64,000 nt of DNA from Nitratireductor kimnyeongensis (GTDB lineage Bacteria > Pseudomonadota > Alphaproteobacteria > Rhizobiales > Rhizobiaceae). Under the pieces are notes generated by a model. It did not search any database. It was not told where the DNA came from and worked only from the letters and a program-made list of their open reading frames with translations. The DNA is taken from contig NZ_CP078143.1 of assembly GCF_019891395.1 (NCBI RefSeq), positions 3,423,001 through 3,487,000 on the forward strand, written 5' to 3'. Below, in pieces: positions 29,209 through 37,196 of this stretch (within the stretch, counting starts at the first letter, position 1; the number at the start of each line of letters is the position of its first letter). Made by a program: the position numbers and the translations under genes.

Positions 29209-29703
29209 GTGCTAAAGACCAACGAGATCGAACCACGCCACTACCGCGATGCCATGGCCCGTTTTGCAGGAGCCGTGCACGTGGTCACGACGGATGGGCC
29301 GGCGGGCAAGCGCGGCGTGACGGCCATCGCGGCCTGTTCGGTTTCGGACAATCCGCCCACGGTGCTGGTCTGTCTCAACCGTGAAAACCCGAACAATGAC
29401 AGCTTTGCAAAGAATGGTGTGTTCGCGCTCAATACACTGACGGCGGATCATCAGGATCTGTCCAATGCCTTTTCGGGACTGACCGGGCTTTCGCCCGAAG
29501 AGCGCTTTGCGCTGGCTGAGTGGGACACAATCGCCACCGGTGCTCCCACCCTTCCCGACGCGCTTGCCGTTTTCGACTGCCATGTGGTGAAGACGGTGGA
29601 GCTCGGGACGCACCGGGTGTATTTCGGCCATGTTGCAGGCCTCAGCATCGGCGACAAATCGAGCCCGCTCCTCTACCATGAACGAGGCTACCGGGTATTG
29701 TAG
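29209..29703 (+). CDS. Flavin reductase-like (RutF/HpaC family) protein
   Basis: A 164-residue FMN-binding split-barrel protein of the flavin reductase family (HpaC, RutF, NtaB), which uses NADH to give reduced flavin to a monooxygenase. The family pattern is clear: YRDAMARFAGAVHVVTTDGPAGKRG near 11-35, ACSVSDNPPTVLVCLNRENP near 40-60, FALNTL near 73 and YFGHVAGL near 146. The GTG at 29209 has AGAAG 8 bases upstream; a TTG two codons earlier is possible. No monooxygenase is adjacent. The gene runs in the same direction as the MoxR cluster, 32 bases ahead of it. Confidence 0.88.
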   Translation: MLKTNEIEPRHYRDAMARFAGAVHVVTTDGPAGKRGVTAIAACSVSDNPPTVLVCLNRENPNNDSFAKNGVFALNTLTADHQDLSNAFSGLTGLSPEERFALAEWDTIATGAPTLPDALAVFDCHVVKTVELGTHRVYFGHVAGLSIGDKSSPLLYHERGYRVL

Positions 29704-29735
29704 CCCTACACCCTTTCGGGAAAACTGGGGGAATG

Positions 29736-30650
29736 ATGGCCCAAACGAGCTCACGCGGCCTGCCGCAATCCATCGATGAAACACTGGCGCTTCTGACAGA
29801 CGGTGGCTACGTGGCCGACCGCTCGCTTGCCACAGTGCTTTATCTCAGCCTGACGATGCAGCGCCCGCTGTTTCTGGAAGGCGAGGCGGGTGTGGGCAAG
29901 ACCGAGATCGCCAAGGTGCTTGCCGACCGGCTGGGCCGAAAGCTGATCCGATTGCAATGCTATGAGGGACTCGACGTTTCCTCTGCCGTTTATGAGTGGA
30001 ACTATGCGGCACAGATGATCGAGATCCGCATGGCCGAAGCATCAGGCATTCATGACCGTTCGGAAATGGAAAGCGGTGTCTTTTCGGAGAAGTATCTGAT
30101 CCGCCGTCCGGTTCTGGAAGCGCTGGAAAGCAGCATCGACGGACCGCCGATCTTCCTGATCGATGAACTCGACCGGGCAGATGAGGCATTCGAGGCCTAT
30201 CTTCTGGAAGTGCTTTCCGACTTCCAGGTCAGCGTGCCGGAACTGGGCACGATCAAAGCTACCGAACCGCCGATAGTCGTCATCACCACCAACCGCACAC
30301 GCGAGATCCACGACGCGCTGAAGCGACGCTGTCTTTATCATTGGGTCGATTATCCGGACGCGCAGCGCGAGCTCGAGATTTTGGCCAGGAAGGTGCCGGA
30401 CGCCAATGCGACGCTTGCAAAACAGATCGTGGTGTTCGTGCAGAAACTGCGTGAGCTCGATCTCTTCAAGGCACCGGGCGTCGCAGAAACCATCGATTGG
30501 GCAATGGCACTGACGGCGCTCGGCAAGGAAACACTTGATGCCGAAACCGTGTCCGACACGATGGGCGTGCTCTTGAAGTACCAGGACGATATCGTTCGGA
30601 TGGAAGAGGGCGAGGGTGTTCGGGTTCTGCAAGAGGTGAGGGTCGGCTGA
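29736..30650 (+). CDS. MoxR-family AAA+ ATPase (CoxD-like)
   Basis: A 304-residue MoxR-type AAA+ ATPase, an unfoldase-like helper for metal or cofactor insertion. Walker A GEAGVGKT is at 49-56, Walker B IFLIDELDRAD near 139-148, sensor 1 VVITTNRTR near 182 and the arginine region LKRRCLYHW near 195. In CO dehydrogenase clusters the homologue CoxD works with the VWA protein CoxE in building the copper-sulfur-molybdenum centre. GGGGGA precedes the ATG at 29736, with another ATG three bases upstream. The downstream gene follows directly. This pairing with VWA and XdhC genes supports molybdenum hydroxylase maturation. Confidence 0.92.
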   Translation: MAQTSSRGLPQSIDETLALLTDGGYVADRSLATVLYLSLTMQRPLFLEGEAGVGKTEIAKVLADRLGRKLIRLQCYEGLDVSSAVYEWNYAAQMIEIRMAEASGIHDRSEMESGVFSEKYLIRRPVLEALESSIDGPPIFLIDELDRADEAFEAYLLEVLSDFQVSVPELGTIKATEPPIVVITTNRTREIHDALKRRCLYHWVDYPDAQRELEILARKVPDANATLAKQIVVFVQKLRELDLFKAPGVAETIDWAMALTALGKETLDAETVSDTMGVLLKYQDDIVRMEEGEGVRVLQEVRVG

Positions 30651-31913
30651 ATGGCCGCTGCGCCGTCAACGCCCTATGAAACCCTGCCGAAACCGGGAGG
30701 CGCGCAACTGGCAGGCCGCATTGTGGGCTTTGCCCGCATGCTTCGTCGTGCGGGACTCAGAATCGGACCGGCAGCGGTGATGGATGCGGTGCGCGCCGTG
30801 CTTGCAGTGGGGATCGAGAATCGCCTGGATTTCTACTGGACATTGCATTCCACCATGATTTCACGGCGCGAGGACCACGCCGTGTTCGATTCCGTGTTCC
30901 GCCTTTATTGGGCGCGCCGGAAGGAACGGGAAGACGCAGAAGACGTTGCGGATGGCGAGGATACGGAGGTGTTGCGCGAGAAAAAGCGCGCCGGCGACCG
31001 CCGCGCCGAAGATGCTCTCGATGAGGAACGGCGCGCGATCATCAAGAAGCGCCCGGAGTTCGAACTCGATGCCCGCCTGTCGTTCACCGCGATGGAAGTG
31101 CTGCGCGGCAAGGATTTTGCCCAGATGTCGGCCGCTGAACTGGCCGAAGCTCGCCTTGCGATGCGCGACCTTACTCTGCCGTTCGACCGTGTGGCGACGC
31201 GGCGTTTCCGGCCGGACCCGCACGGGGCAAGGATCGACCCGCATGCCATGCTGCGGGCGAGCCTGCGCACGGGCGGCGACCTGATCCTGCCAAAATTCCG
31301 CTCGCCGCGCGAGATCGCGCCGCCGCTGGTGGCCTTGGTCGATATTTCCGGATCGATGAGCCAGTATTCGCGCATTTTTCTGCATTTTCTCCATGCGCTG
31401 ACGGAGAAACGCCGCCGCGTTCACAGTTTCACTTTCGGCACGCGGCTGACCAACATCACGCGTGCCCTCAGCCGTCGCGATCCTGACGAGGCTATGGACG
31501 AAGCTTCGGGCACCGTGCGCGACTGGTCAGGCGGCACGCGGATCGGAACCGTGCTGGGCGATTTCAACCGGCTGTGGTCACGCCGGGTTCTGGGGCAGGG
31601 CGCCATCGTGCTTTTGATCACCGACGGGCTGGAGCGCGACCATATCGAGGTTCTGTCGCGCGAGATGGAGCGGCTTTCGAAATCGTGCCGGCGGCTCATC
31701 TGGCTGAACCCGCTGCTGGGGTTCGATGGGTTCGAGCCGCGCGCACGCGGCATGCGCGCCATGCTGCCGCATGTGGATGAGCTGCGGCCCGTACACTCGC
31801 TCGATGCGCTGGGCGATCTCGTGGCTGCGCTGACGGCACCGGCCCGTGGCGGGGACTTGGCACGGCACTTCCAGCGTGCCCATATGAGAGGCGGGAGAAA
31901 CGCCAATGTCTGA
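30651..31913 (+). CDS. VWA domain protein (CoxE-like)
   Basis: A 420-residue von Willebrand A domain protein. The metal-ion-dependent adhesion site is intact: DISGS at 231-235, with a later Thr in SGGTRIGT near 290 and Asp in LLITDGLERD near 317-322. The N-terminal half is helical and charged, with a poly-acidic and basic patch around 92-125. CoxE-like proteins pair with MoxR/CoxD ATPases as a chelatase-like machine. It starts one base after the MoxR stop codon region, and its end overlaps the next ATG by 8 bases. Confidence 0.9.
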   Translation: MAAAPSTPYETLPKPGGAQLAGRIVGFARMLRRAGLRIGPAAVMDAVRAVLAVGIENRLDFYWTLHSTMISRREDHAVFDSVFRLYWARRKEREDAEDVADGEDTEVLREKKRAGDRRAEDALDEERRAIIKKRPEFELDARLSFTAMEVLRGKDFAQMSAAELAEARLAMRDLTLPFDRVATRRFRPDPHGARIDPHAMLRASLRTGGDLILPKFRSPREIAPPLVALVDISGSMSQYSRIFLHFLHALTEKRRRVHSFTFGTRLTNITRALSRRDPDEAMDEASGTVRDWSGGTRIGTVLGDFNRLWSRRVLGQGAIVLLITDGLERDHIEVLSREMERLSKSCRRLIWLNPLLGFDGFEPRARGMRAMLPHVDELRPVHSLDALGDLVAALTAPARGGDLARHFQRAHMRGGRNANV

Positions 31914-32244
31914 TCTTGTGCAAAGAGACCACGCGCGCGATCCGCTGATGATCGCGGAGGAATGGATGCGCGCCGGCCGCGATGTGGCGATTGCCACAGT
32001 GGTGGAAACCTGGGGCTCTGCGCCCCGGCCCGTGGGAAGCCATCTGGTGATCGACACGGAAGGCAATTTCGAAGGATCCGTTTCGGGTGGCTGCGTCGAA
32101 GGCGCGGTGGTGGCGGAAGCCGCTGACGTGCTCGCGGAGGGCAAGCCGCGCATGCTGGAATTCGGTGTGGCCGACGAGACCGCCTGGGAGGTGGGCCTTT
32201 CCTGCGGCGGGCGCATTCGCGTCTTTGTGGAGAGGCTTGGTTAG
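31906..32244 (+). CDS. XdhC/CoxI family protein, N-terminal half as a separate gene
   Basis: A 112-residue protein equal to the N-terminal XdhC_CoxI domain: VVETWGSAPRPVGSHLVI near 32-49, SVSGGCVEGAVVAEA near 58-72 and ends LSCGGRIRVFVERL near 98-111. XdhC binds molybdenum cofactor, assists sulfuration and inserts it in xanthine dehydrogenase-type enzymes. In most bacteria this domain is fused to a Rossmann domain, which here is the next gene. Its stop (TAG) shares a G with the GTG start of that gene. Confidence 0.88.
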   Translation: MSDLVQRDHARDPLMIAEEWMRAGRDVAIATVVETWGSAPRPVGSHLVIDTEGNFEGSVSGGCVEGAVVAEAADVLAEGKPRMLEFGVADETAWEVGLSCGGRIRVFVERLG

Positions 32245-32948
32245 TGGACCCGCATTCGCTGAAGAAACTGAACGCGCTGCGGCGCGAGCGCAACGCCGCG
32301 ATACTGCTGACGGATCTGGGCGACGGGCGCGACCGGGTGATCGGCGAGGGCGATGCGGTGGCAGGCACGTTGGGAGAAGCCGTGGCCCGCGCCTTCCGTT
32401 CGGGAAAATCCGGCGTGGCGGAGGTCGACGGTCGGCAATTTTTCCTGAACGTGCATCTGCCCGCACCGCGTCTCGTGGTGATCGGCGCGGTGCATATCAG
32501 CCAGGCGCTGGCACCGATGGCGAAGATCGCCGGGTTTGACCTGACGATCATCGACCCGCGCACCGCCTTTGCCTCGCCGGAGCGGTTTCCGGATGTGGCG
32601 CTTCACGCCGAATGGCCGGATGAAGCGCTGGCCCGCCAGCCGCTCGACGCCTATACGGCGCTGGCAGCCCTGACCCATGATCCGAAAATCGATGACCCGG
32701 CCCTGAAGGCTGCCTTCGAGGCGGAGTGTTTCTATATCGGAGCGCTGGGGAGCCGGAAGACCCATGCCAAGCGCGTGGAGCGGCTGATCGATCTTGGCGT
32801 TGCAGGTGAGATGCTGGAGCGGATCGACGCACCCATCGGGCTCGATATAGGAGCGGCGACGCCAGCCGAGATCGCCGTGGCGGTGCTTGGCTCGGTGATC
32901 CGGGCGCTGCGGACGCGCGGGCTCGATGGTGGGGGGCTCCCGTCGTGA
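32244..32948 (+). CDS. XdhC/CoxF Rossmann-domain protein
   Basis: A 234-residue protein with the C-terminal XdhC Rossmann domain: LVVIGAVHISQALAPMAKIAG near 76-96, IIDPRTAFASPERFP near 101-115, YTALAALTHDPKIDD near 135-149 and FYIGALGSRKTHAKRVERL near 162-180. It would act with the preceding half in molybdenum cofactor insertion or sulfuration. The start is a GTG that overlaps the previous stop, and its TGA is overlapped by the GTG of the next gene (GTGA), so the three are coupled. Confidence 0.88.
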   Translation: MDPHSLKKLNALRRERNAAILLTDLGDGRDRVIGEGDAVAGTLGEAVARAFRSGKSGVAEVDGRQFFLNVHLPAPRLVVIGAVHISQALAPMAKIAGFDLTIIDPRTAFASPERFPDVALHAEWPDEALARQPLDAYTALAALTHDPKIDDPALKAAFEAECFYIGALGSRKTHAKRVERLIDLGVAGEMLERIDAPIGLDIGAATPAEIAVAVLGSVIRALRTRGLDGGGLPS

Positions 32949-34552
32949 AATTCGGGCCGATATCCATCGAGGAGGCGGAGGGCGCGGTGCTCGCGCATTC
33001 GACGATGGCCGGTGAGACGAGGCTGCGCAAGGCGCACCGGCTGACGAGAGAAGACATCGCCCTTCTTCGGGCCGAGGGTATCTCGACCGTGATTGCGGCC
33101 AAGCTCGAGCCTGGCGATCTGGACGAGGATCAGGCGGCGGAAAGCCTGGCGAAACGTCTGGTGATGGATGGCATCGTCGCCCGTGCGCCGTCGACCGGGC
33201 GCGTCAATCTTTTTGCCGAGAGGTCAGGTCTTTTCATTGTCGACAGGGGATCTGTTGACCGGCTTAACGCTGTTGACCCGGCAATAACGCTCGCCACGCT
33301 GCCAGACTACAGCCCGGTGGTCGAAGGGCAGATGGTGGCAACGGTGAAGATCATCCCCTTCGCGGTGTCGGGCGAGCGGCTGGACAGCGCGATGAAGACG
33401 ATCCGATCGAACGTGTTTCGTTTGGCGCCGTTCAGGCCGCACGCAGTCGGTGTGGTGCAGACGGCGCTACCGAGCCTGAAGGACAGCGTGCTCGACAAGA
33501 CGGCGCGGATCACGGGCGAGCGGCTGGCGCGCTCGGGAAGCCGCGTGACGCGCGAGCTTCGCCCCGCCCATGAGACCGATGCGGTGGCGCGCGCGCTCCA
33601 TGCGCTCAAGGATGAAAGCGACATGCTGCTCATCTTTGGTGCGTCGGCGGTGTGCGATGCGGACGATGTGATCCCTGCTGCGATCCGCAAGGCGGGCGGT
33701 ACGGTGGAGCGGGTCGGCATGCCGGTCGATCCGGGCAATCTTCTGGTGCTGGGCACGATTGAAGGCAAGCCGGTGATCGGCGCGCCCGGGTGCGCTCGCA
33801 GCCCGAAAACGAACGGCTTCGACTGGGTGCTGGATCGGCTGATGGCGGGGCTTGGCGTTTCATCGGCGGACATTTCCGGCATGGGCGTTGGCGGGCTTCT
33901 TGCCGAAATCCCGACACGGCCGCAGCCGCGTGAGGGAAAGGGCCCGACGCGCGAGCCTGTCGTGTGGGGCGTACTTCTGGCGGCGGGACAATCGCGCCGC
34001 ATGGGCAAACACAACAAACTTCTGGCCTCATTTGACGGTTTGCCGCTGGTGCGGCGGACCGGCGCAACACTGGCGCAGGCCCGCGTGAATGGCGCTGTGG
34101 CGGTGCTTGGACATGAAGCGGAACGGGTGGGCGCGGCGCTCGACGGACTCGGGCTGGGACTTGCAACCAACGAGGCCTATGGAGAGGGGCTCTCCACTTC
34201 GCTCAAGACCGGCATCGCGGCACTGCCGGAAGAGGCTGCCGGCGCGCTGATCATGCTGGCCGACATGCCGCAGATCGGAACGGACGACCTCGACCGGCTC
34301 GTGGACGCGTTTGTGAAGGCGGGCGGGAAGGCAGTGGTGCGGGCTACACACAATGGCAAGCGCGGGAATCCGGTGATACTGCCGCGCACACTCTTTGCCG
34401 AGGTGGCGCGGCTTGAAGGCGACACGGGCGCAAGGCATGTGGTGGAGGAGGGGCTGGTTTCGGTGATCGATGTGGAGATCGGCGGTGCGGCGCATCTCGA
34501 CGTGGATACCCCGGAGGTCCTCAAGAAAGCGGGCGGCGTGTTGAATCAATGA
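32945..34552 (+). CDS. Molybdopterin-binding domain / MobA-like nucleotidyltransferase fusion (MocA-like)
   Basis: A 535-residue two-part protein. Residues about 1-325 form a MoeA/MogA-like molybdopterin-binding part (GVVQTALPSLKDSVLDKTAR near 169, LIFGASAVCDADDVIPAAI near 229, MPVDPGNLLVLGTI near 259, IGAPGCARSPKTNGFDWVL near 278). Residues about 340-533 form a MobA-like nucleotidyltransferase (LAAGQSRRMGKHNK near 345, MLADMPQI near 432, KRGNPVILPR near 472). The second part resembles MocA, which makes molybdopterin cytosine dinucleotide for xanthine and CO dehydrogenase family enzymes. The start is GTG. It overlaps the following gene by ATGA. Confidence 0.88.
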   Translation: MKFGPISIEEAEGAVLAHSTMAGETRLRKAHRLTREDIALLRAEGISTVIAAKLEPGDLDEDQAAESLAKRLVMDGIVARAPSTGRVNLFAERSGLFIVDRGSVDRLNAVDPAITLATLPDYSPVVEGQMVATVKIIPFAVSGERLDSAMKTIRSNVFRLAPFRPHAVGVVQTALPSLKDSVLDKTARITGERLARSGSRVTRELRPAHETDAVARALHALKDESDMLLIFGASAVCDADDVIPAAIRKAGGTVERVGMPVDPGNLLVLGTIEGKPVIGAPGCARSPKTNGFDWVLDRLMAGLGVSSADISGMGVGGLLAEIPTRPQPREGKGPTREPVVWGVLLAAGQSRRMGKHNKLLASFDGLPLVRRTGATLAQARVNGAVAVLGHEAERVGAALDGLGLGLATNEAYGEGLSTSLKTGIAALPEEAAGALIMLADMPQIGTDDLDRLVDAFVKAGGKAVVRATHNGKRGNPVILPRTLFAEVARLEGDTGARHVVEEGLVSVIDVEIGGAAHLDVDTPEVLKKAGGVLNQ

Positions 34553-35433
34553 GTTCCGTTTTCACTGCAAAGTCTTGTTTCCTTGTTCTTTTCGCCCTTC
34601 TTAGGGTGGCGGAAGCGCAGGCCTTCGAGCTTGCTTCGCACAAGGATCGGCTCTTTGCCTATCCAGGGGTGCTGTCATCGAGCGATGGCGGCGCTTACCG
34701 CGTCGTAGACTATCAGGAAATGCGGGACATCAACGGCCGTGATGCGGTGCCGGAACGACAGGTAGAGGGGCGGTACGTCTCCACGGGCGTGCGGCGCGCC
34801 CAGCAGGAACTGGCGATGAAAACGGAAGCGGGCACACTGCGCTTTTTTGCCGTCGGCAAAACCAGCGGCGCGAGCGCAATCGTGATCTATCTGCACGGGC
34901 AGGGCGGCAATCGCCGGCAGGGGGTGAACGATTTAACCTTCGGCGGGAACTTCAACCGCATCAAGAACCTGATGGTGAAGAGCGGCGGGCTCTATCTTTC
35001 ACCCGACGTCGCGGATTTCGAAGCAAATGGCAAACGGCAGATCGCGGCGCTGATCTCCCATTACGCGGCCGCTTCGCCGGACGCGCCCGTGTTTGTCGCA
35101 TGTGGCTCGATGGGCGGTGTCCAGTGCTGGTGGCTGGCGGAAGATGCTTCGATGGTGGAACGGCTGGGCGGGCTGATGCTGCTCGGCTCCCTGTGGCATG
35201 AGGCGTTTCTCAAAAGCCCGGCCTTCGCCGCCCGCGTGCCGGTCTTCTTTGGTCACGGCAGCAATGATCGCGTGTTTCCGGTCGAGCGGCAGGAGGAGTT
35301 TTTCAGGAAAATTCGTTCCGTAGCAAAGGGTTATCCTGCCCGCTTCGTGCGCTTCGAGACCGGGACGCATGGCACGCCCATCCGCATGACCGACTGGCGC
35401 GAAACGCTGAACTGGATGCTCGCCCAACGCTGA
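34549..35433 (+). CDS. Exported alpha/beta hydrolase of unknown substrate
   Basis: A 294-residue protein with an N-terminal hydrophobic segment (SCFLVLFALLRVAEAQA) that should act as a signal peptide. The hydrolase core shows YLHGQGGNRRQG near 114 (oxyanion region), a serine nucleophile in ACGSMGGV (Ser near 186), the acid in GHGSNDRVFP near 240 and the His in TGTHGTP near 273, so the triad appears complete. It is translationally coupled to the MoCF-MobA gene by ATGA at 34549-34552, an odd partner for a periplasmic enzyme. Its substrate cannot be predicted. Confidence 0.8.
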   Translation: MSSVFTAKSCFLVLFALLRVAEAQAFELASHKDRLFAYPGVLSSSDGGAYRVVDYQEMRDINGRDAVPERQVEGRYVSTGVRRAQQELAMKTEAGTLRFFAVGKTSGASAIVIYLHGQGGNRRQGVNDLTFGGNFNRIKNLMVKSGGLYLSPDVADFEANGKRQIAALISHYAAASPDAPVFVACGSMGGVQCWWLAEDASMVERLGGLMLLGSLWHEAFLKSPAFAARVPVFFGHGSNDRVFPVERQEEFFRKIRSVAKGYPARFVRFETGTHGTPIRMTDWRETLNWMLAQR

Positions 35434-35441
35434 GCGGCACC

Positions 35442-36473
35442 TCAGGGGCCTGTATGATAGTCGAGTACGGTGATCGGATCCTGTTCGCCGTCATAGGACG
35501 CGTCGACATCGTAGCGCACGAGGGTGAAGGTCCCTTCCCGGAAGATCCAGGTTCCTGATGAAAAGGCGTCGCCAAGACCGCGCCACTTGTTGTAGCTGGT
35601 TAGCGTCAATGTATCGGGATCATAGTCGGAGTTCACGAGCGTGGCGTCGGCGGTATAGCCGACAATGCGGACATCCTCCACGTCGCCTTCGGGATCGCCA
35701 TCCACATATTGAACGCTGGTTTCCGGAACTGCGAATTGCAACGGGGCGAGCCCGCCATGCTCATCCGCCAGAATATAGGCGTGTGTCTCGTTATAGGCAC
35801 CGCTTCCGCAATAGAAGCGAAAGAGCCGGGCCTCGTGTTTCGGGGTGTCGAGGCTTTCGTGGGAATAGTTGAAGGCGATGGTGTGGCTTTCAACCTGGTC
35901 TTCCCTGTCGCGCTCAAGCGCCTGGGGGCACTCGGTCCCATGGACGGAGGCAAAGAGCGTCCTGGCCTTTTCCAGAACCGTATCGGTTGTGTCGGGTGCG
36001 CCCTCGCCGCAGCTGGCCGGCAGAGCGTCGGCCAGTTCGCCGGTGGCCGGCTTCATCTGCGCATTCTCGATGTGAAGCGGGTTGTAGGGCGTTCCCTGTA
36101 TCTGCGGGTTTGCAAGGCGCAGTGTATAGCAGCCGGCAAATACCCGTTCGCCGCCATCGCTGGCCCGTGCGCGGATGGCGACGGGGAGCGCATAGATGCT
36201 GCTGCCGGCCGCACCCTCCGACGTGGCGGTTCCGGTGAGGAGGGAGACGTGGTCGGTGTCTGCATAGCCTTCGGCGTAGGCATTGAGACTGGTAGCCGGG
36301 GGCGTTGCGAAATAGTCGTAGGCGCGGGCGTATTCCTTGCGGTTGATCGCGTTGTAAAGCGATTGCAACAGGGCCTGCGGTGTCGACCGGTCGTCCAGAT
36401 AGGGGCCGTCCTGGGCGAGGGCCGGTGCGTGGAAGACAGCAAGAAGGGCGGCGGTCGTGAATACGGGTTTCAT
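35442..36473 (-). CDS. Exported DUF1176-type protein
   Basis: A 343-residue protein with a signal peptide (MKPVFTTAALLAVFHAPALA, cleavage near 20). The N-terminal part (about 25-150, starting with DRSTPQALLQSLYNAINRKE) looks like an SnoaL/NTF2-like helix-sheet region, and the C-terminal part has DUF1176 features: RFYCGSGAYNETHAYIL near 219 and LTSYNKWRGLGDAFSSGTWIFREG near 295. GGAGG lies about 6 bases upstream of the ATG. It converges on the hydrolase gene with a gap of 8 bases. The role of this family is not known. Confidence 0.78.
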   Translation of the reverse strand: MKPVFTTAALLAVFHAPALAQDGPYLDDRSTPQALLQSLYNAINRKEYARAYDYFATPPATSLNAYAEGYADTDHVSLLTGTATSEGAAGSSIYALPVAIRARASDGGERVFAGCYTLRLANPQIQGTPYNPLHIENAQMKPATGELADALPASCGEGAPDTTDTVLEKARTLFASVHGTECPQALERDREDQVESHTIAFNYSHESLDTPKHEARLFRFYCGSGAYNETHAYILADEHGGLAPLQFAVPETSVQYVDGDPEGDVEDVRIVGYTADATLVNSDYDPDTLTLTSYNKWRGLGDAFSSGTWIFREGTFTLVRYDVDASYDGEQDPITVLDYHTGP

Positions 36474-36707
36474 CAGGGCCTCCTCGGCTCGAAACGGCTC
36501 GCAGGGTAATGCGGGAAACAACGATTCGCACAGATACTATCGTTCGAACATTGCCCAGAATGTGATCGTGCGGATGGGCCAGACGTGCATTTCCGAAATG
36601 ATTCAAATAGACTTGGTCAAATCGGGAGTTTCTTAACCGCCACCCGCTAAGGGTGCATGCAGTGCGGTGAGGATGTTTGGATCTCCCGCACCGGCGGGAG
36701 AGGCGGT

Positions 36708-37196
36708 ATGGCCATCGGGAGAAGCCGCGATTTTGCGGCATTGCTTGATGAATTGATCGACGAAGATGCGCGGAATGCAGGCGGATCGCCGGCAACGCTC
36801 CATTCTCTCGATTATCTGTCGGTGGCCGAGGAACTGCATTCGGGGCGGATCAATTTCACAGACCGACGGGCAGAAGCCGAATATGGAATGCACCAGTCGG
36901 CGCCGCCAAGAAGACGCGCCGACCAAGCCAAGACCGTGAAGACGGAGCCACCGGTCGCCATGCCTCTTGCGACCGATCCGGACGAGATCGCCCGTGAGCT
37001 GGGGCTGGGCAGAACGACCGATCCCAAAGTGCTTGACCGGCTGCGACGCGATTTTGCCTTTCGCAATCACCCGGACCGTGTACCTGCTCATCTGCGTGCC
37101 AACGCGATGACGCGCATGCAGGTGGCGAACATGCTGATCGATGAGGCGAAACGTGGAAAGATCAAGCCGCAGGGGGCCGGTGAAGCCAGGGCATGA
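36708..37196 (+). CDS. Small J-domain-like protein
   Basis: A 162-residue protein with a C-terminal J-like domain (about residues 90-152): helix II RLRRDFAFRN followed by the HPD motif in HPDRV near 124-128, then helix III AMTRMQVANMLIDEAKRG. The N-terminal half (about 1-85) is charged and disordered with no known fold. It could stimulate DnaK on a special substrate. GGGAGAGG precedes the ATG at 36708; the open frame continues 17 codons upstream to 36657 without a clear ribosome site. Its last 35 bases overlap the convergent MATE gene. Conserved in rhizobia as far as I recall. Confidence 0.72.
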   Translation: MAIGRSRDFAALLDELIDEDARNAGGSPATLHSLDYLSVAEELHSGRINFTDRRAEAEYGMHQSAPPRRRADQAKTVKTEPPVAMPLATDPDEIARELGLGRTTDPKVLDRLRRDFAFRNHPDRVPAHLRANAMTRMQVANMLIDEAKRGKIKPQGAGEARA

